Positions 25,016 to 32,982 of a stretch of DNA of 43,040 nt are shown piece by piece. The notes under the pieces were generated by a model. The model was not told the origin of the DNA and ran no database searches. It saw only the letters and a list, made by a program, of their open reading frames with translations. The stretch's first letter is position 1, and every line of letters begins with the position of its first letter. A program made the position numbers and the translations under genes. The stretch comes from Dehalococcoidia bacterium (GTDB taxonomy: Bacteria; Chloroflexota; Dehalococcoidia; Dehalococcoidales; BS750m-G39). Location: contig DUEC01000001.1 of the NCBI GenBank assembly GCA_011176635.1, forward strand, positions 1 to 43,040, read 5' to 3'.

Positions 25016-25985
25016 GGCTATTTTAGACGTCAGAGACCTGAAAATGTACTTCCCGGTTACCAGGGGCCTCCTGCGGAGAAAGGTGGCTGATGTCAAAGCT
25101 GTTGACGGTGTCACCTTTAAGATCAGGAGGGGTGAAACGTTAGGATTGGTAGGGGAGAGCGGCTGCGGCAAAACCACCATTGGCCGCTGTGTTCTCAGGT
25201 TATATCAGCCCACCAGCGGCAGTATTTTCTTTGAAGGAGAAGAGCTCTCCTCTTTATCGGAGTCAAAGATGAGGCGAATCCGCTGCAACATGGCGCTCAT
25301 TTTTCAAGACCCCTATAGCTCGCTAGACCCCCGCCAGAGCGCGGGCAGTATCGTTGGCGAACCGTTAAAGGTTCACAACTGGGTTGGCAGTCAGTCTGAA
25401 TATAACGATAGAGTGGAGCAGCTGTTTCGCCTGGTTGGGCTGGACTCCAGCATGACTGACCGCTTCCCCCATGAGTTCAGCGGTGGCCAAAGACAACGCA
25501 TTGGTGTCGCCCGCGCCCTGGCTTGTGAACCCTCTCTGATAGTCTGCGACGAGCCCATTTCCGCTTTGGATGTTTCCATACAAGCCCAGATAATCAACCT
25601 GCTAGAGGAGTTGCAGGCAGGAATAAAGGGGCTGACCTATCTCTTCATCGCCCACGACCTTTCGGTGGTCAAGCACATAAGCGATCGGGTGGCGGTGATG
25701 TATCTTGGCCACATAGTGGAAATTACCAAATCAAGAACGCTGTACGAGAACCCCTTGCATCCGTACACCAAGTCGCTGCTTTCCGCAGTGCCCATAGCTG
25801 ACCCCTTTGTGGAGGAAAAGCGTGAGCGTATTATCCTTAAGGGAGAGGTGCCCACCCCGTTGAACCCACCGTCCGGCTGTAGTTTTCACCCCCGCTGCTT
25901 CATGGCCACACCAGAGTGCAGCCAAGCGGTACCACCACTGCGCGATGTCGGTGCTGGTCACCAGGTAGCCTGTATCAGGGTTTAA
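24996..25985 (+). CDS. ABC importer ATPase, DppF type
   Basis: This 329-residue ATPase is the second nucleotide-binding subunit: DppF-type start [14 protein letters not shown], Walker [11 protein letters not shown]-loop [11 protein letters not shown] (the DppF form), signature [14 protein letters not shown], Walker [13 protein letters not shown] and the C-terminal CSFHPRC motif. GTG at 24996 follows GGAG and overlaps the dppD-like gene by 20 bases. The long frame further upstream is a shadow. It completes a SBP-permease-permease-ATPase-ATPase importer. Confidence 0.92.
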   Translation: MNPLKDEAILDVRDLKMYFPVTRGLLRRKVADVKAVDGVTFKIRRGETLGLVGESGCGKTTIGRCVLRLYQPTSGSIFFEGEELSSLSESKMRRIRCNMALIFQDPYSSLDPRQSAGSIVGEPLKVHNWVGSQSEYNDRVEQLFRLVGLDSSMTDRFPHEFSGGQRQRIGVARALACEPSLIVCDEPISALDVSIQAQIINLLEELQAGIKGLTYLFIAHDLSVVKHISDRVAVMYLGHIVEITKSRTLYENPLHPYTKSLLSAVPIADPFVEEKRERIILKGEVPTPLNPPSGCSFHPRCFMATPECSQAVPPLRDVGAGHQVACIRV

Positions 25986-26060
25986 CGAACATTTAATAAG
26001 TAGCCAACCAGTTATTGGCTGAGGCTAATGAACTGAATTTTTAATAAGGAGGACACACAA

Positions 26061-28016
26061 ATGAGTACATGGCATGATTATTTTAAGGAACAAGGTCACG
26101 CACCAGATTGGCCGTATCCTATCCGCTTCGACCAGGAGCAAGAAATCGACGCCGATGTCCTGGTGATTGGTGGTGGTATCGCCGGTTGCTGGGCAGCCAT
26201 CAGTGCCGCCAGGCAGGGACTGAACGTTGTCCTTGCCGAAAAAGGAGATACCGTCAGGAGTGGCGCCGGAGGCCCTGGCTGCGACCACTGGTGTGATGTT
26301 CCGGCAAACCCCCTATCCAACGTGGACCCGGATGAATGGGCACGGCACATGGCCGAGCGGCCATACTGCAACGGTATTGGCCTCCAGATACAGTGCCGTG
26401 AGAACTATGACACCCTGCTCGAACTGGAACAGATGGGAGGCAAAGTCAGGGACAGCGGTGATGAATACGTGGGCGCTCAGGGCCGGGATGAGAAGACCAA
26501 GTTCATGATTTCCCCGCGCTATACGAAAGTCCACAGTTATGTCCCGGTGGATGAAAAAACAGAGGGAAAAATCTTTGCCAGTAATCCGGAAGGAAAACTG
26601 AACAACGTGGTAATACGGGTCTGGGGGTCCACTTTTAAACCCGTATTAAAAAAGGAGTGTCAGCGCTTAGGGGTTAAAATCTTTGACCGCGTGATGATGA
26701 CCAGCCTGCTGACCGAGAACGGAGCCCAGGGCGCCCGGGTGGTCGGGGCCACCGGCCTCAACAGCCGCACCGGTGAATTCATGATTTTCAAATCCAAATC
26801 GACCATCCTGGCCACCTCCGGAGCCGGGTCGATATGGCTGATAAGCACCGAATTAGGCGGCTATTGCAACATGATGTCCCGAACCATTGCCGGCGACGGC
26901 ACCGCCATGGCCTGGAAAGCCGGGGCTGAACTGACCACGATGGAAAGCACCGGAATCGTGCGCATTGCTGTCGGCTATAAGCATAAGTGGTATACCGGGG
27001 CAGGTGACGCCAGTTATGAGAATGTTCCTATCGTAGATGCCAACGGTAAAAGAGTGCCTTTCCCGATACAGGGCTGGGTCGACGCAGGGTATATGGTCCC
27101 CAGCCCCGAAGTTGAGCAAGCCGTCCGGGAAGGGATACTCAAGGGCGAATACGCGCTGCCGTTCTACGGTGATTTTCCGGCCATGCCTGAGGTAGAGAGA
27201 AACGCTACCTGGAAGCTGATGCTGGGAGAAGAATCTACCACCAAAGTTATTACCAAAACCTTCAACGATGCCGGCTATGACCCCAGCCGGGACTTACTCC
27301 AGAGTTACCGGTATATTGAGGGTAACAGTTTAGCGCAATGGCGGGAGGCCAGTTACGGTGGTGGCATATTAGTCGACTGGGACTTGAAGACCTCTCTTGA
27401 GGGGCTGTATGCCGCCGGGACGCAGATGTTTTCCCCCGAGGACCATAGCTATGCGGCGGCTACCGGCAGGTATGCCGGCCGAAAAGCGGCCGCCTATGCC
27501 CGGCAGGTCGGTGAGCCCCAGATATCACGTGAACAGGCCGTCCTTGAGAAAGCCCGGGTTTATGCCCCGGTTAAGCGCAGCAGCGGCATGGAGTGGAAAG
27601 AGCTTCATGCCGGTATTGCCAGAGCCATGCAATATTACTGCAGTGAGTTTAAAACCGAGAGTCTTCTGAATATGGGTCTGGGCACCCTGCGAAAAATCGA
27701 AGAGGAATCAGTGCCTTTACTATTTGCTCTGGACCCACATAAGCTGATGCGCAGTCTGGAAGACCTCAGTCTTTTAACTTACGCTCAAATCGTTACCCAC
27801 GCTTCTCTGGCGCGCAAGGCCAGTAGCATCCCCCTTAATTTCCAGAGGATAGACTACCCGGCTCTGGACCCACCGGAGTGGAGGAAGTATCTTACGCTTA
27901 AGCTGGAAAACGGCAAGGTCAAAGCCGGCGAATTGCCGCTGGCCTTTTGGGGTGACATGAAAAATCAGTATGAAGCCCGTAATAAAGACTATACTGGCGT
28001 ATATAAGGGAAAATGA
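26061..28016 (+). CDS. AprA-like FAD-dependent oxidoreductase, copy 2
   Basis: This 651-residue flavoprotein is a clear paralogue of the gene at 16100. It shares GGGIAGCWAA near residue 37, the SGAGGPGCDHW flavin loop (matching LGGTGVDHW), GARVVGATGLNSRTGEF and the C-terminal FQRIDYPALDPPEWRKYL segment. No signal peptide is seen, so it is cytoplasmic. AATAAGGAGG precedes its ATG. Its own AprB-like ferredoxin follows 55 bases later, so the island carries two complete modules on either side of the importer. The two copies may act on successive or related substrates; this is inference. Confidence 0.8.
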   Translation: MSTWHDYFKEQGHAPDWPYPIRFDQEQEIDADVLVIGGGIAGCWAAISAARQGLNVVLAEKGDTVRSGAGGPGCDHWCDVPANPLSNVDPDEWARHMAERPYCNGIGLQIQCRENYDTLLELEQMGGKVRDSGDEYVGAQGRDEKTKFMISPRYTKVHSYVPVDEKTEGKIFASNPEGKLNNVVIRVWGSTFKPVLKKECQRLGVKIFDRVMMTSLLTENGAQGARVVGATGLNSRTGEFMIFKSKSTILATSGAGSIWLISTELGGYCNMMSRTIAGDGTAMAWKAGAELTTMESTGIVRIAVGYKHKWYTGAGDASYENVPIVDANGKRVPFPIQGWVDAGYMVPSPEVEQAVREGILKGEYALPFYGDFPAMPEVERNATWKLMLGEESTTKVITKTFNDAGYDPSRDLLQSYRYIEGNSLAQWREASYGGGILVDWDLKTSLEGLYAAGTQMFSPEDHSYAAATGRYAGRKAAAYARQVGEPQISREQAVLEKARVYAPVKRSSGMEWKELHAGIARAMQYYCSEFKTESLLNMGLGTLRKIEEESVPLLFALDPHKLMRSLEDLSLLTYAQIVTHASLARKASSIPLNFQRIDYPALDPPEWRKYLTLKLENGKVKAGELPLAFWGDMKNQYEARNKDYTGVYKGK

Positions 28017-28071
28017 TAGTTTCAAAATCGAAACTATGCCTTTTAAGTAAGTCGGATTTTTGGAGGAAAAG

Positions 28072-28368
28072 ATGTCTAGTCAAAAATTAAGCGCCATACC
28101 TAATGTGGTTACACCGAATGCCCCGGTGATTTTTAATCCTGATATCTGCAACGGGTGCAACATCTGTGTAGAGGTCTGCCAGATAGACGTATTCATACCC
28201 AATCCAGAGAAAGGCAAACCACCTATCATATTGCATCCCGATGAATGCTGGTATGGCGGCTGCTGTGTTAATGATTGTCCCCGACCCGGGGCTATCACCT
28301 TCAACTGGCCGCTTCAACAGCGAGGGTACTGGAAGAACAAAGCCACCGGGGAAATCCATCAAATCTAG
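28072..28368 (+). CDS. AprB-like ferredoxin, copy 2
   Basis: This 98-residue ferredoxin closely resembles the one at 18139, including NPEKGKPP and HPDECWYGG. The first cluster motif is standard (CNGCNICVEVC). The second is CWYGGCCVNDC, with the same unusual cysteine spacing as copy 1. The ATG at 28072 has GGAGG five bases upstream. A TTG at 28060 is in frame but lies before that site. Confidence 0.83.
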   Translation: MSSQKLSAIPNVVTPNAPVIFNPDICNGCNICVEVCQIDVFIPNPEKGKPPIILHPDECWYGGCCVNDCPRPGAITFNWPLQQRGYWKNKATGEIHQI

Positions 28369-28753
28369 CCGCCTAGAATTCGGATGTATCGCCAGCGGGA
28401 AGGACGATAACCGGTATTAGAAACCCATATTCCCGGTTTGGCATGAAGAACTCGGGGCTAGATGGTAAGCCAGCATATCCATTATTGAACAATCTGAGTG
28501 ATTGTTGCAACAAACCGCACATTCAGGACAACGTCATCCCGGCAAACAGACAGGTAGTGGCTTAACCTGCTTACCATTAACACTATTTCAAGCTGTAACC
28601 TTTTACAGGTTAAGAGCAAGTCTTACAACCAGTGCTAGTATTTACTTAGTGGTCCGACTTGGGGAAGGCGCACCACAACGGTAATGGTATTACCACCGAT
28701 TGGCTAACTCTTATACTGAATGAGGCATCGATATTACGCATAATTTGACTCCG
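28369..28753. other. Non-coding stretch with several short inverted repeats
   Basis: I see no convincing gene in these 385 bases. Inverted repeats are AACAATC/GATTGTT (28488-28506), CTGTAA/TTACAG near 28592 and GGTAAT/ATTACC near 28680. None is followed by a T-run. Confidence 0.4.
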
Positions 28754-28912
28754 CTACATGCCATTGTGCCATGGGGGTTCTGGCTTATTGTATCGGTATC
28801 TACTGTAATCCTTCAAGAAGAAACGTGAAAAATTGTCTTTTATAGCTTGTTCCAAACGGTCAGCAATTCTTGGGCATGCTGTTTCAAAAAACGTCTTTTC
28901 GACCGGTTGAAT
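28754..28912 (-). pseudogene. Short coding fragment without a standard start
   Basis: A minus-strand frame of 52 residues (VEKTFFETACPRIADRLEQA, later FFLKDYSRYRYNKPEPPW) looks protein-like and follows AGGAG, but its first possible codon is ATT at 28912 and no ATG, GTG or TTG is available. It lies just after the frameshifted gene at 28925-29178, as a second gene of a small operon would. I do not recognise it; it may be a decayed remnant. Confidence 0.3.
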
Positions 28913-28924
28913 GTTACTCCTTTC

Positions 28925-29178
28925 CTAGTTCTCCATGTCTTTCATAAAGCTGCTAAACACAAGATAATTCTGTAACAAAGCCCTTGCTGAATCTCGGCCT
29001 AGCTTTTGTTTTTCAACCTTTCTGATTCGTTTGAGTGCCTCAACAACACTTTGACCCACGTTGGTGGAGGGGAGCACATTCTCGAGGTACGGTAGCCTTG
29101 GATCAGGTTATCAAGGCGGGTGGCCCGGCTCTTAAATTCAACTATCTGGTTAACTTCTTCTTGAATATTGGCTGTCAT
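28925..29178 (-). pseudogene. Small frameshifted gene, unidentified
   Basis: A strong start (GGAGG, then ATG at 29178) opens a helical protein, MTANIQEEVNQIVEFKSRA. Near 29095 the frame changes: the protein-like text continues in another frame (ENVLPSTNVGQSVVEALKRI, then KQKLGRDSARALLQNYLVFS) to a TAG at 28925-28927. Joined, the product would be about 84 residues, mostly helical. The span of 254 bases is not a multiple of three. Family unknown; an antitoxin-like or four-helix protein are only guesses. Confidence 0.4.
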
Positions 29179-29280
29179 TTTAATCCTCCGTTTTTGCCGA
29201 AGCAGCGGGTCTTTTAACAAAAAATCCCGGGATTTTGCCCAGGACCCGGAGGTTAAGACAGCCTCAATTTATAGCTGGAG

Positions 29281-29357
29281 TGGAGTCCCTGGTGGGATTC
29301 GAACCCACGACCCGCTGCTTAGAAGGCAGCCGCTCTGTCCAACTGAGCTACAGGGAC
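29281..29357 (-). tRNA. tRNA-Arg (anticodon TCT), CCA present
   Basis: On the minus strand: acceptor GTCCCTG/CAGGGAC, D stem GCTC/GAGC, anticodon stem GCTGC/GCAGC with loop CTTCTAA, T stem GTGGG/CCCAC with TTCGAAT. The 3' end reads T then CCA. Its 3' end faces the AprA-like island. Confidence 0.95.
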
Positions 29358-29371
29358 AAGCTTATCATTCA

Positions 29372-29401
29372 AATTTAGCACGGGGCGCCGGGCAAGGTCA
29401 A
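29372..29401 (-). promoter_or_regulatory. Promoter of tRNA-Arg(TCT)
   Basis: On the minus strand, TTGACC (29396-29401) and TAAATT (29372-29377) have an 18-base spacer, ending 14 bases before the tRNA. Confidence 0.55.
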
Positions 29402-29409
29402 GACAGCCT

Positions 29410-29877
29410 TTATTCAAGCCTGAAGACAGTCCAGCCGAGAACAGTGGCGCAGGTCACCACTATTCCGGCAATAATTACCCCGATAACAATAGATAGCATA
29501 GCATGCTTGAACCTCAAGCCGAGGAGAACCGCCGCCAGCGCCCCCGTCCAGGCACCGGTGAAGGGTAGGGGAACAGCCACAAACAGGGCCAGCCCGATGC
29601 GCTCATACCTCTCGATGACTCTGCCCCGCCTCCTGGTGCGTTCAAAAAGCCACTCCAAAAACCGCTTTAAAAAACCCACCCTGCTTAAAAAACGGGTAAT
29701 GGCATCAAGGAAGAGCAGGATAAAGGGTACCGGCAGCAGATTGCCGATGACAGCCAGCAGCAGGGCGTAATGCCAGGGGAAGTCATACTGAATGATAGCC
29801 ACCGGTATGGCGGCGCGAAGTTCCGCTATCGGAGAAGCGGCAATGCCCAGTACTACCAGTATATTATAAATATCCAA
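29410..29877 (-). CDS. Small multidrug-export family membrane protein
   Basis: This 155-residue membrane protein matches the 'putative small multi-drug export protein' family (PF06695). It has an early SPIAELRAAIPVAI motif, a hydrophobic helix AVIGNLLPVPFILLF, a basic loop RTRRRGRVIERYE and the late VPLPFTGAWTGALAA motif followed by a final helix. About four membrane segments are visible. Function in the family is not experimentally clear despite the name; the repeated P-x-x-E/G-x-W motifs resemble DedA/SNARE-associated proteins. The start is TTG at 29877 with AGGAG nine bases upstream. Confidence 0.85.
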   Translation of the reverse strand: MDIYNILVVLGIAASPIAELRAAIPVAIIQYDFPWHYALLLAVIGNLLPVPFILLFLDAITRFLSRVGFLKRFLEWLFERTRRRGRVIERYERIGLALFVAVPLPFTGAWTGALAAVLLGLRFKHAMLSIVIGVIIAGIVVTCATVLGWTVFRLE

Positions 29878-30021
29878 ACCGAGAAGCTCCTAAAAAAGTA
29901 GCTCTATACTAGAAACCATATTTACATAATGTAACCTATAGACAATGCCAGCGTCAAGCCAGATTGCTAGTTTTTGGCTACTTCTTCGAGCCCTCGTTGG
30001 GCATAGCCAAGCTGTGTCTTG

Positions 30022-30049
30022 TTGACAACTGTAAAAAGATGTGTATAAT
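30022..30049 (+). promoter_or_regulatory. Strong sigma-70 promoter of the DUF998-like gene
   Basis: TTGACA (30022-30027) and TATAAT (30044-30049) are perfect hexamers with a 16-base spacer, as at 20159. The leader is about 90 bases. Confidence 0.7.
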
Positions 30050-30146
30050 TGCTATAGCCAAAAGGGCTTGGGTTTGGAGCAGGACGCTGGACAGAAGACA
30101 TATCTATGCTCCAATGGACATAAACAAAACGCTTTAGAGCGCATCG

Positions 30147-30908
30147 ATGAAACGGCACTCTGGAACTGAACGCTCGCTCGCCATGTCCTACCTCGGTCTG
30201 CGCCGGGCGATAGGACTCATCGGGGTCTTCCTGCCCTTTGTCCTGGTGGTAGGGAAGATTATCATTGAAGGCCCCGGCATGGAGGGCTCCATCAGCGCCT
30301 ATTACTATACGGTGATGCGCGGCGTCTTGGTGGGCAGTCTATGTGCGATTGGAGTATTCCTATTATCGTATAGATACCAGAAACACGACATCATTGCCGC
30401 CGTCCTCGCCGGCATTTTCGCCATCGGCGTCGCTCTTTTCCCGACTACGCCCTCTGTAGCCCCCACCCCCACAGACGAGGCAATCGGCGTAGTGCATGCT
30501 GTTTGCGCGGGCCTTTTCTTCCTGACGCTGGCATATATGTCCATCTTCCTGTTTACCAGAACCTATCCCTCCAAAATGCGGAGCCTCCGTAAGCCGCTGG
30601 AGTACCTCTCCCTCCTGGTAGCTACCAGAACCGTTTCCGGAAAACCACTGGAGCCCCGTAAGAAATGGAGAAACGTCATCTACAGGGTCTGCGGGTACGC
30701 GATTGTGCTCTGCGTAGTCCTCATCGGGATTGTGGCCATACCGTCTATTAACAACCTCGTTAAGCACCTGCATCCGGTTTTCTGGTTGGAGTCTATCGCC
30801 ATATTGGCCTTCGGTTTTTCCTGGCTGATAAAGGGAGATACGATTCTCAAAGACCGGAAACGCGGGAGGAAATCTGGCCTGCCCGCCACGGCACAGGTCA
30901 GGCCCTAG
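30147..30908 (+). CDS. DUF998-like multi-pass membrane protein
   Basis: This 253-residue protein has about six hydrophobic helices. The segments SISAYYYTVMRGVLVGSLCAIG, FAIGVALFPTTP and HAVCAGLFFLTLAYMSIFLFT (read in pieces) follow the DUF998-type pattern of small membrane proteins of unknown function. The C-terminal tail is basic and cytoplasmic. The ATG at 30147 has a weak ribosome site; Met13 is an alternative. No partner gene is obvious. Confidence 0.65.
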   Translation: MKRHSGTERSLAMSYLGLRRAIGLIGVFLPFVLVVGKIIIEGPGMEGSISAYYYTVMRGVLVGSLCAIGVFLLSYRYQKHDIIAAVLAGIFAIGVALFPTTPSVAPTPTDEAIGVVHAVCAGLFFLTLAYMSIFLFTRTYPSKMRSLRKPLEYLSLLVATRTVSGKPLEPRKKWRNVIYRVCGYAIVLCVVLIGIVAIPSINNLVKHLHPVFWLESIAILAFGFSWLIKGDTILKDRKRGRKSGLPATAQVRP

Positions 30909-31022
30909 CCGACCCCCTTGCCGATAAAAGGCTTTGGTGCGCTTGAATCCCTGCCCGACGGGAACAATACAGCCTCTAAAGACTACTCAAGTTAGTTGCG
31001 GAAAACTGGACAAAATGCTAGT

Positions 31023-32918
31023 ATGAGGTTGATTTCCCCAATCCGGTCCAAGCAGGTAACAGCGCTGAAACTATTAGATAGAATAGATAGCCCCGCCGAC
31101 CTGAAAAAGCTGAAGAAACGGGAACTCAAGCAGCTAGCCGCTGAGATAAGGCAGGAGCTGGTGGCCAGGGTAACTTCTAACGGAGGTCATCTGGCTTCCA
31201 ATCTGGGGGCGGTTGAGCTTACCATAGCCTTACACCGCGTATTTGATAGCCCGCGGGACAAGATTGTCTGGGATGTGGGCCATCAGAGCTATGTCCACAA
31301 ACTGCTCACCGGCCGAAGAAAGCGCTTTGCCTCTCTGCGCCAGTATGGTGGAATATCCGGTTTTACCAGCCGCAGTGAGAGCGAGCATGACCCCTTTGGC
31401 GCCGGCCATGCCAGTACCTCTGTTTCTGCCGCCCTCGGTATGGCTATCGCCCGCGACCTTGCCGGCGACGACTACCATGTAGTTGCTATTATCGGTGACG
31501 GGGCTATAACCGGAGGCATGGCCCTGGAGGCAATGAACCAGGCGGGACACCTGGGCTCCAGAATGTGCGTGGTTCTAAATGATAACGGGATGTCGATTTC
31601 ACCTACCGTTGGCGGTATAGCCAAACTGCTTAACCGGGTGCGGCTTGACTACCGTTACCAGTGGGCAGAAAAAAGGGGCGAACGGCTAATAGACGCTCTC
31701 CCCCTGGGTAAAAAGCTAGTGCAATTTGGCCAGTGGCTCCGGAGGGGATTCAAGGGACTGGTTATGCCCACCGTGCTCTGGGAAGAGCTCGGCCTCACCT
31801 ATATCGGCCCCATCGATGGGCACGATATTAGCGCTCTGGAGACAGCCCTTGCCCAAGCACGGGCCTACTCCAAACCGACCTTCGTTCATATTATCACCAC
31901 CAAGGGCAAAGGTTACCAGCCAGCCGAGGGTGACGCCGTCTACTTTCACGGCGTGCCCGTCAAGAGCGCCAGCACCAGGGTAGTGCCAAGCTACAGCGAG
32001 GTATTTGCCCAGACGGTGCTCAGGCTGGCCCGTGAAGAGCCCAGGCTGGTGGCAATCACCCCGGCTATGCCTGAGGGAAACTTTCTGAGCACGGTTGAGG
32101 CTGAGTTCCCGCAGCGGGTCTTTGATGTCGGCATTTGCGAGCAGCATGCGGTTACCTTTGCCGCCGGACTGGCGACACAGGGTTTCATACCTATCGTGGC
32201 CATTTATTCCACCTTCCTGCAGCGCGCTTTCGACCAGATAATACACGATGTCTGCCTCCAGGACCTGCCGGTTATCTTTGCCATCGACCGCAGCGGCATA
32301 GTCGGCGAAGACGGCAAGACGCACCAGGGGACCTTTGATATCTCCTACCTGAAATTTATTCCCAACCTGATAGTAGCCGCCCCCAAGGATGAGAACGAGC
32401 TCCAGCACCTGCTCTACACCGCTGTGAAGTCGAAGCACCCCATGGCGATACGATACCCCCGGGGCTCCGGGCTTGGCATAGAAATAGAGCCGGTGCTACA
32501 CGAGATTCCCATAGGCAAGGGGGAAATAATAAGGCAGGGCAAAGACGTCGCCATATTAGCCATAGGCACTATGGTGGCTCCGGCTGTTGAGGCCGCCCGG
32601 GAGCTGGCTTCAAGAGGGATTGAGGCGACGGTGGTCAACGCCCGTTTTGCCAAGCCGCTGGACGCTGAGCTTATAACCGACCTGGCCAGGCGTATTAAAC
32701 GCCTGGTTACCATTGAGGAAAACGCCCTCAGCGGCGGCTTCGGCAGTAGCGTCGTCGACCTTCTTCAGGAATCAGGCATCAACGATATTCGCCTAAAGAG
32801 CATCGGCATCCCCGATGAGTTCGTGGAGCAGGGCGCTCAAGCCGTTCTCCGTGCCAAGTACGGTCTCGACGCCCAAGGGATAGCTAAGCAGGCCTTAGAG
32901 TTATTCCCCGGCCACTAG
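31023..32918 (+). CDS. dxs: 1-deoxy-D-xylulose-5-phosphate synthase
   Basis: This 631-residue thiamine diphosphate enzyme condenses pyruvate and glyceraldehyde-3-phosphate in the MEP isoprenoid pathway. Signatures are VTSNGGHLASNLGAVELT near residue 44, DVGHQSYVHKLLTGR, the ThDP motif GDGAITGGMALEAMNQAG ending in the Asn of VLNDNGMSIS, and the transketolase-type DVGICEQHAVTFAAGLA. Length is normal. ATG at 31023 is chosen; an in-frame TTG at 30996 would add 9 residues. It heads a run of housekeeping genes on the same strand. Confidence 0.95.
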   Translation: MRLISPIRSKQVTALKLLDRIDSPADLKKLKKRELKQLAAEIRQELVARVTSNGGHLASNLGAVELTIALHRVFDSPRDKIVWDVGHQSYVHKLLTGRRKRFASLRQYGGISGFTSRSESEHDPFGAGHASTSVSAALGMAIARDLAGDDYHVVAIIGDGAITGGMALEAMNQAGHLGSRMCVVLNDNGMSISPTVGGIAKLLNRVRLDYRYQWAEKRGERLIDALPLGKKLVQFGQWLRRGFKGLVMPTVLWEELGLTYIGPIDGHDISALETALAQARAYSKPTFVHIITTKGKGYQPAEGDAVYFHGVPVKSASTRVVPSYSEVFAQTVLRLAREEPRLVAITPAMPEGNFLSTVEAEFPQRVFDVGICEQHAVTFAAGLATQGFIPIVAIYSTFLQRAFDQIIHDVCLQDLPVIFAIDRSGIVGEDGKTHQGTFDISYLKFIPNLIVAAPKDENELQHLLYTAVKSKHPMAIRYPRGSGLGIEIEPVLHEIPIGKGEIIRQGKDVAILAIGTMVAPAVEAARELASRGIEATVVNARFAKPLDAELITDLARRIKRLVTIEENALSGGFGSSVVDLLQESGINDIRLKSIGIPDEFVEQGAQAVLRAKYGLDAQGIAKQALELFPGH

Positions 32919-32927
32919 CCTAGCAAT

Positions 32928-32962
32928 ATCAGGTGCCAGCTTAAACGCCTGATTCTTGTTTT
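32928..32962 (+). terminator. Weak terminator or attenuator between dxs and pgk
   Basis: ATCAGG (32928-32933) and CCTGAT (32948-32953) form a 6-bp hairpin followed by TCTTGTTTT. Short and imperfect. Confidence 0.3.
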
Positions 32963-32982
32963 AAGATATACAGGGAGGAGGA

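Noticed and set aside
26002-26020. Hairpin AGCCAA/TTGGCT after the DppF-like gene as a terminator
   Set aside because: It has a six-pair stem and no T-run; too weak to call.
29168-29770. 200-residue plus-strand reading frame containing GIRTHDPLLRRQP
   Set aside because: It is an antisense translation of tRNA-Arg(TCT) continuing through the reverse of the multidrug-export gene.
31716-32438. 240-residue minus-strand frame inside dxs
   Set aside because: It is a GC-rich shadow of the conserved dxs coding region.
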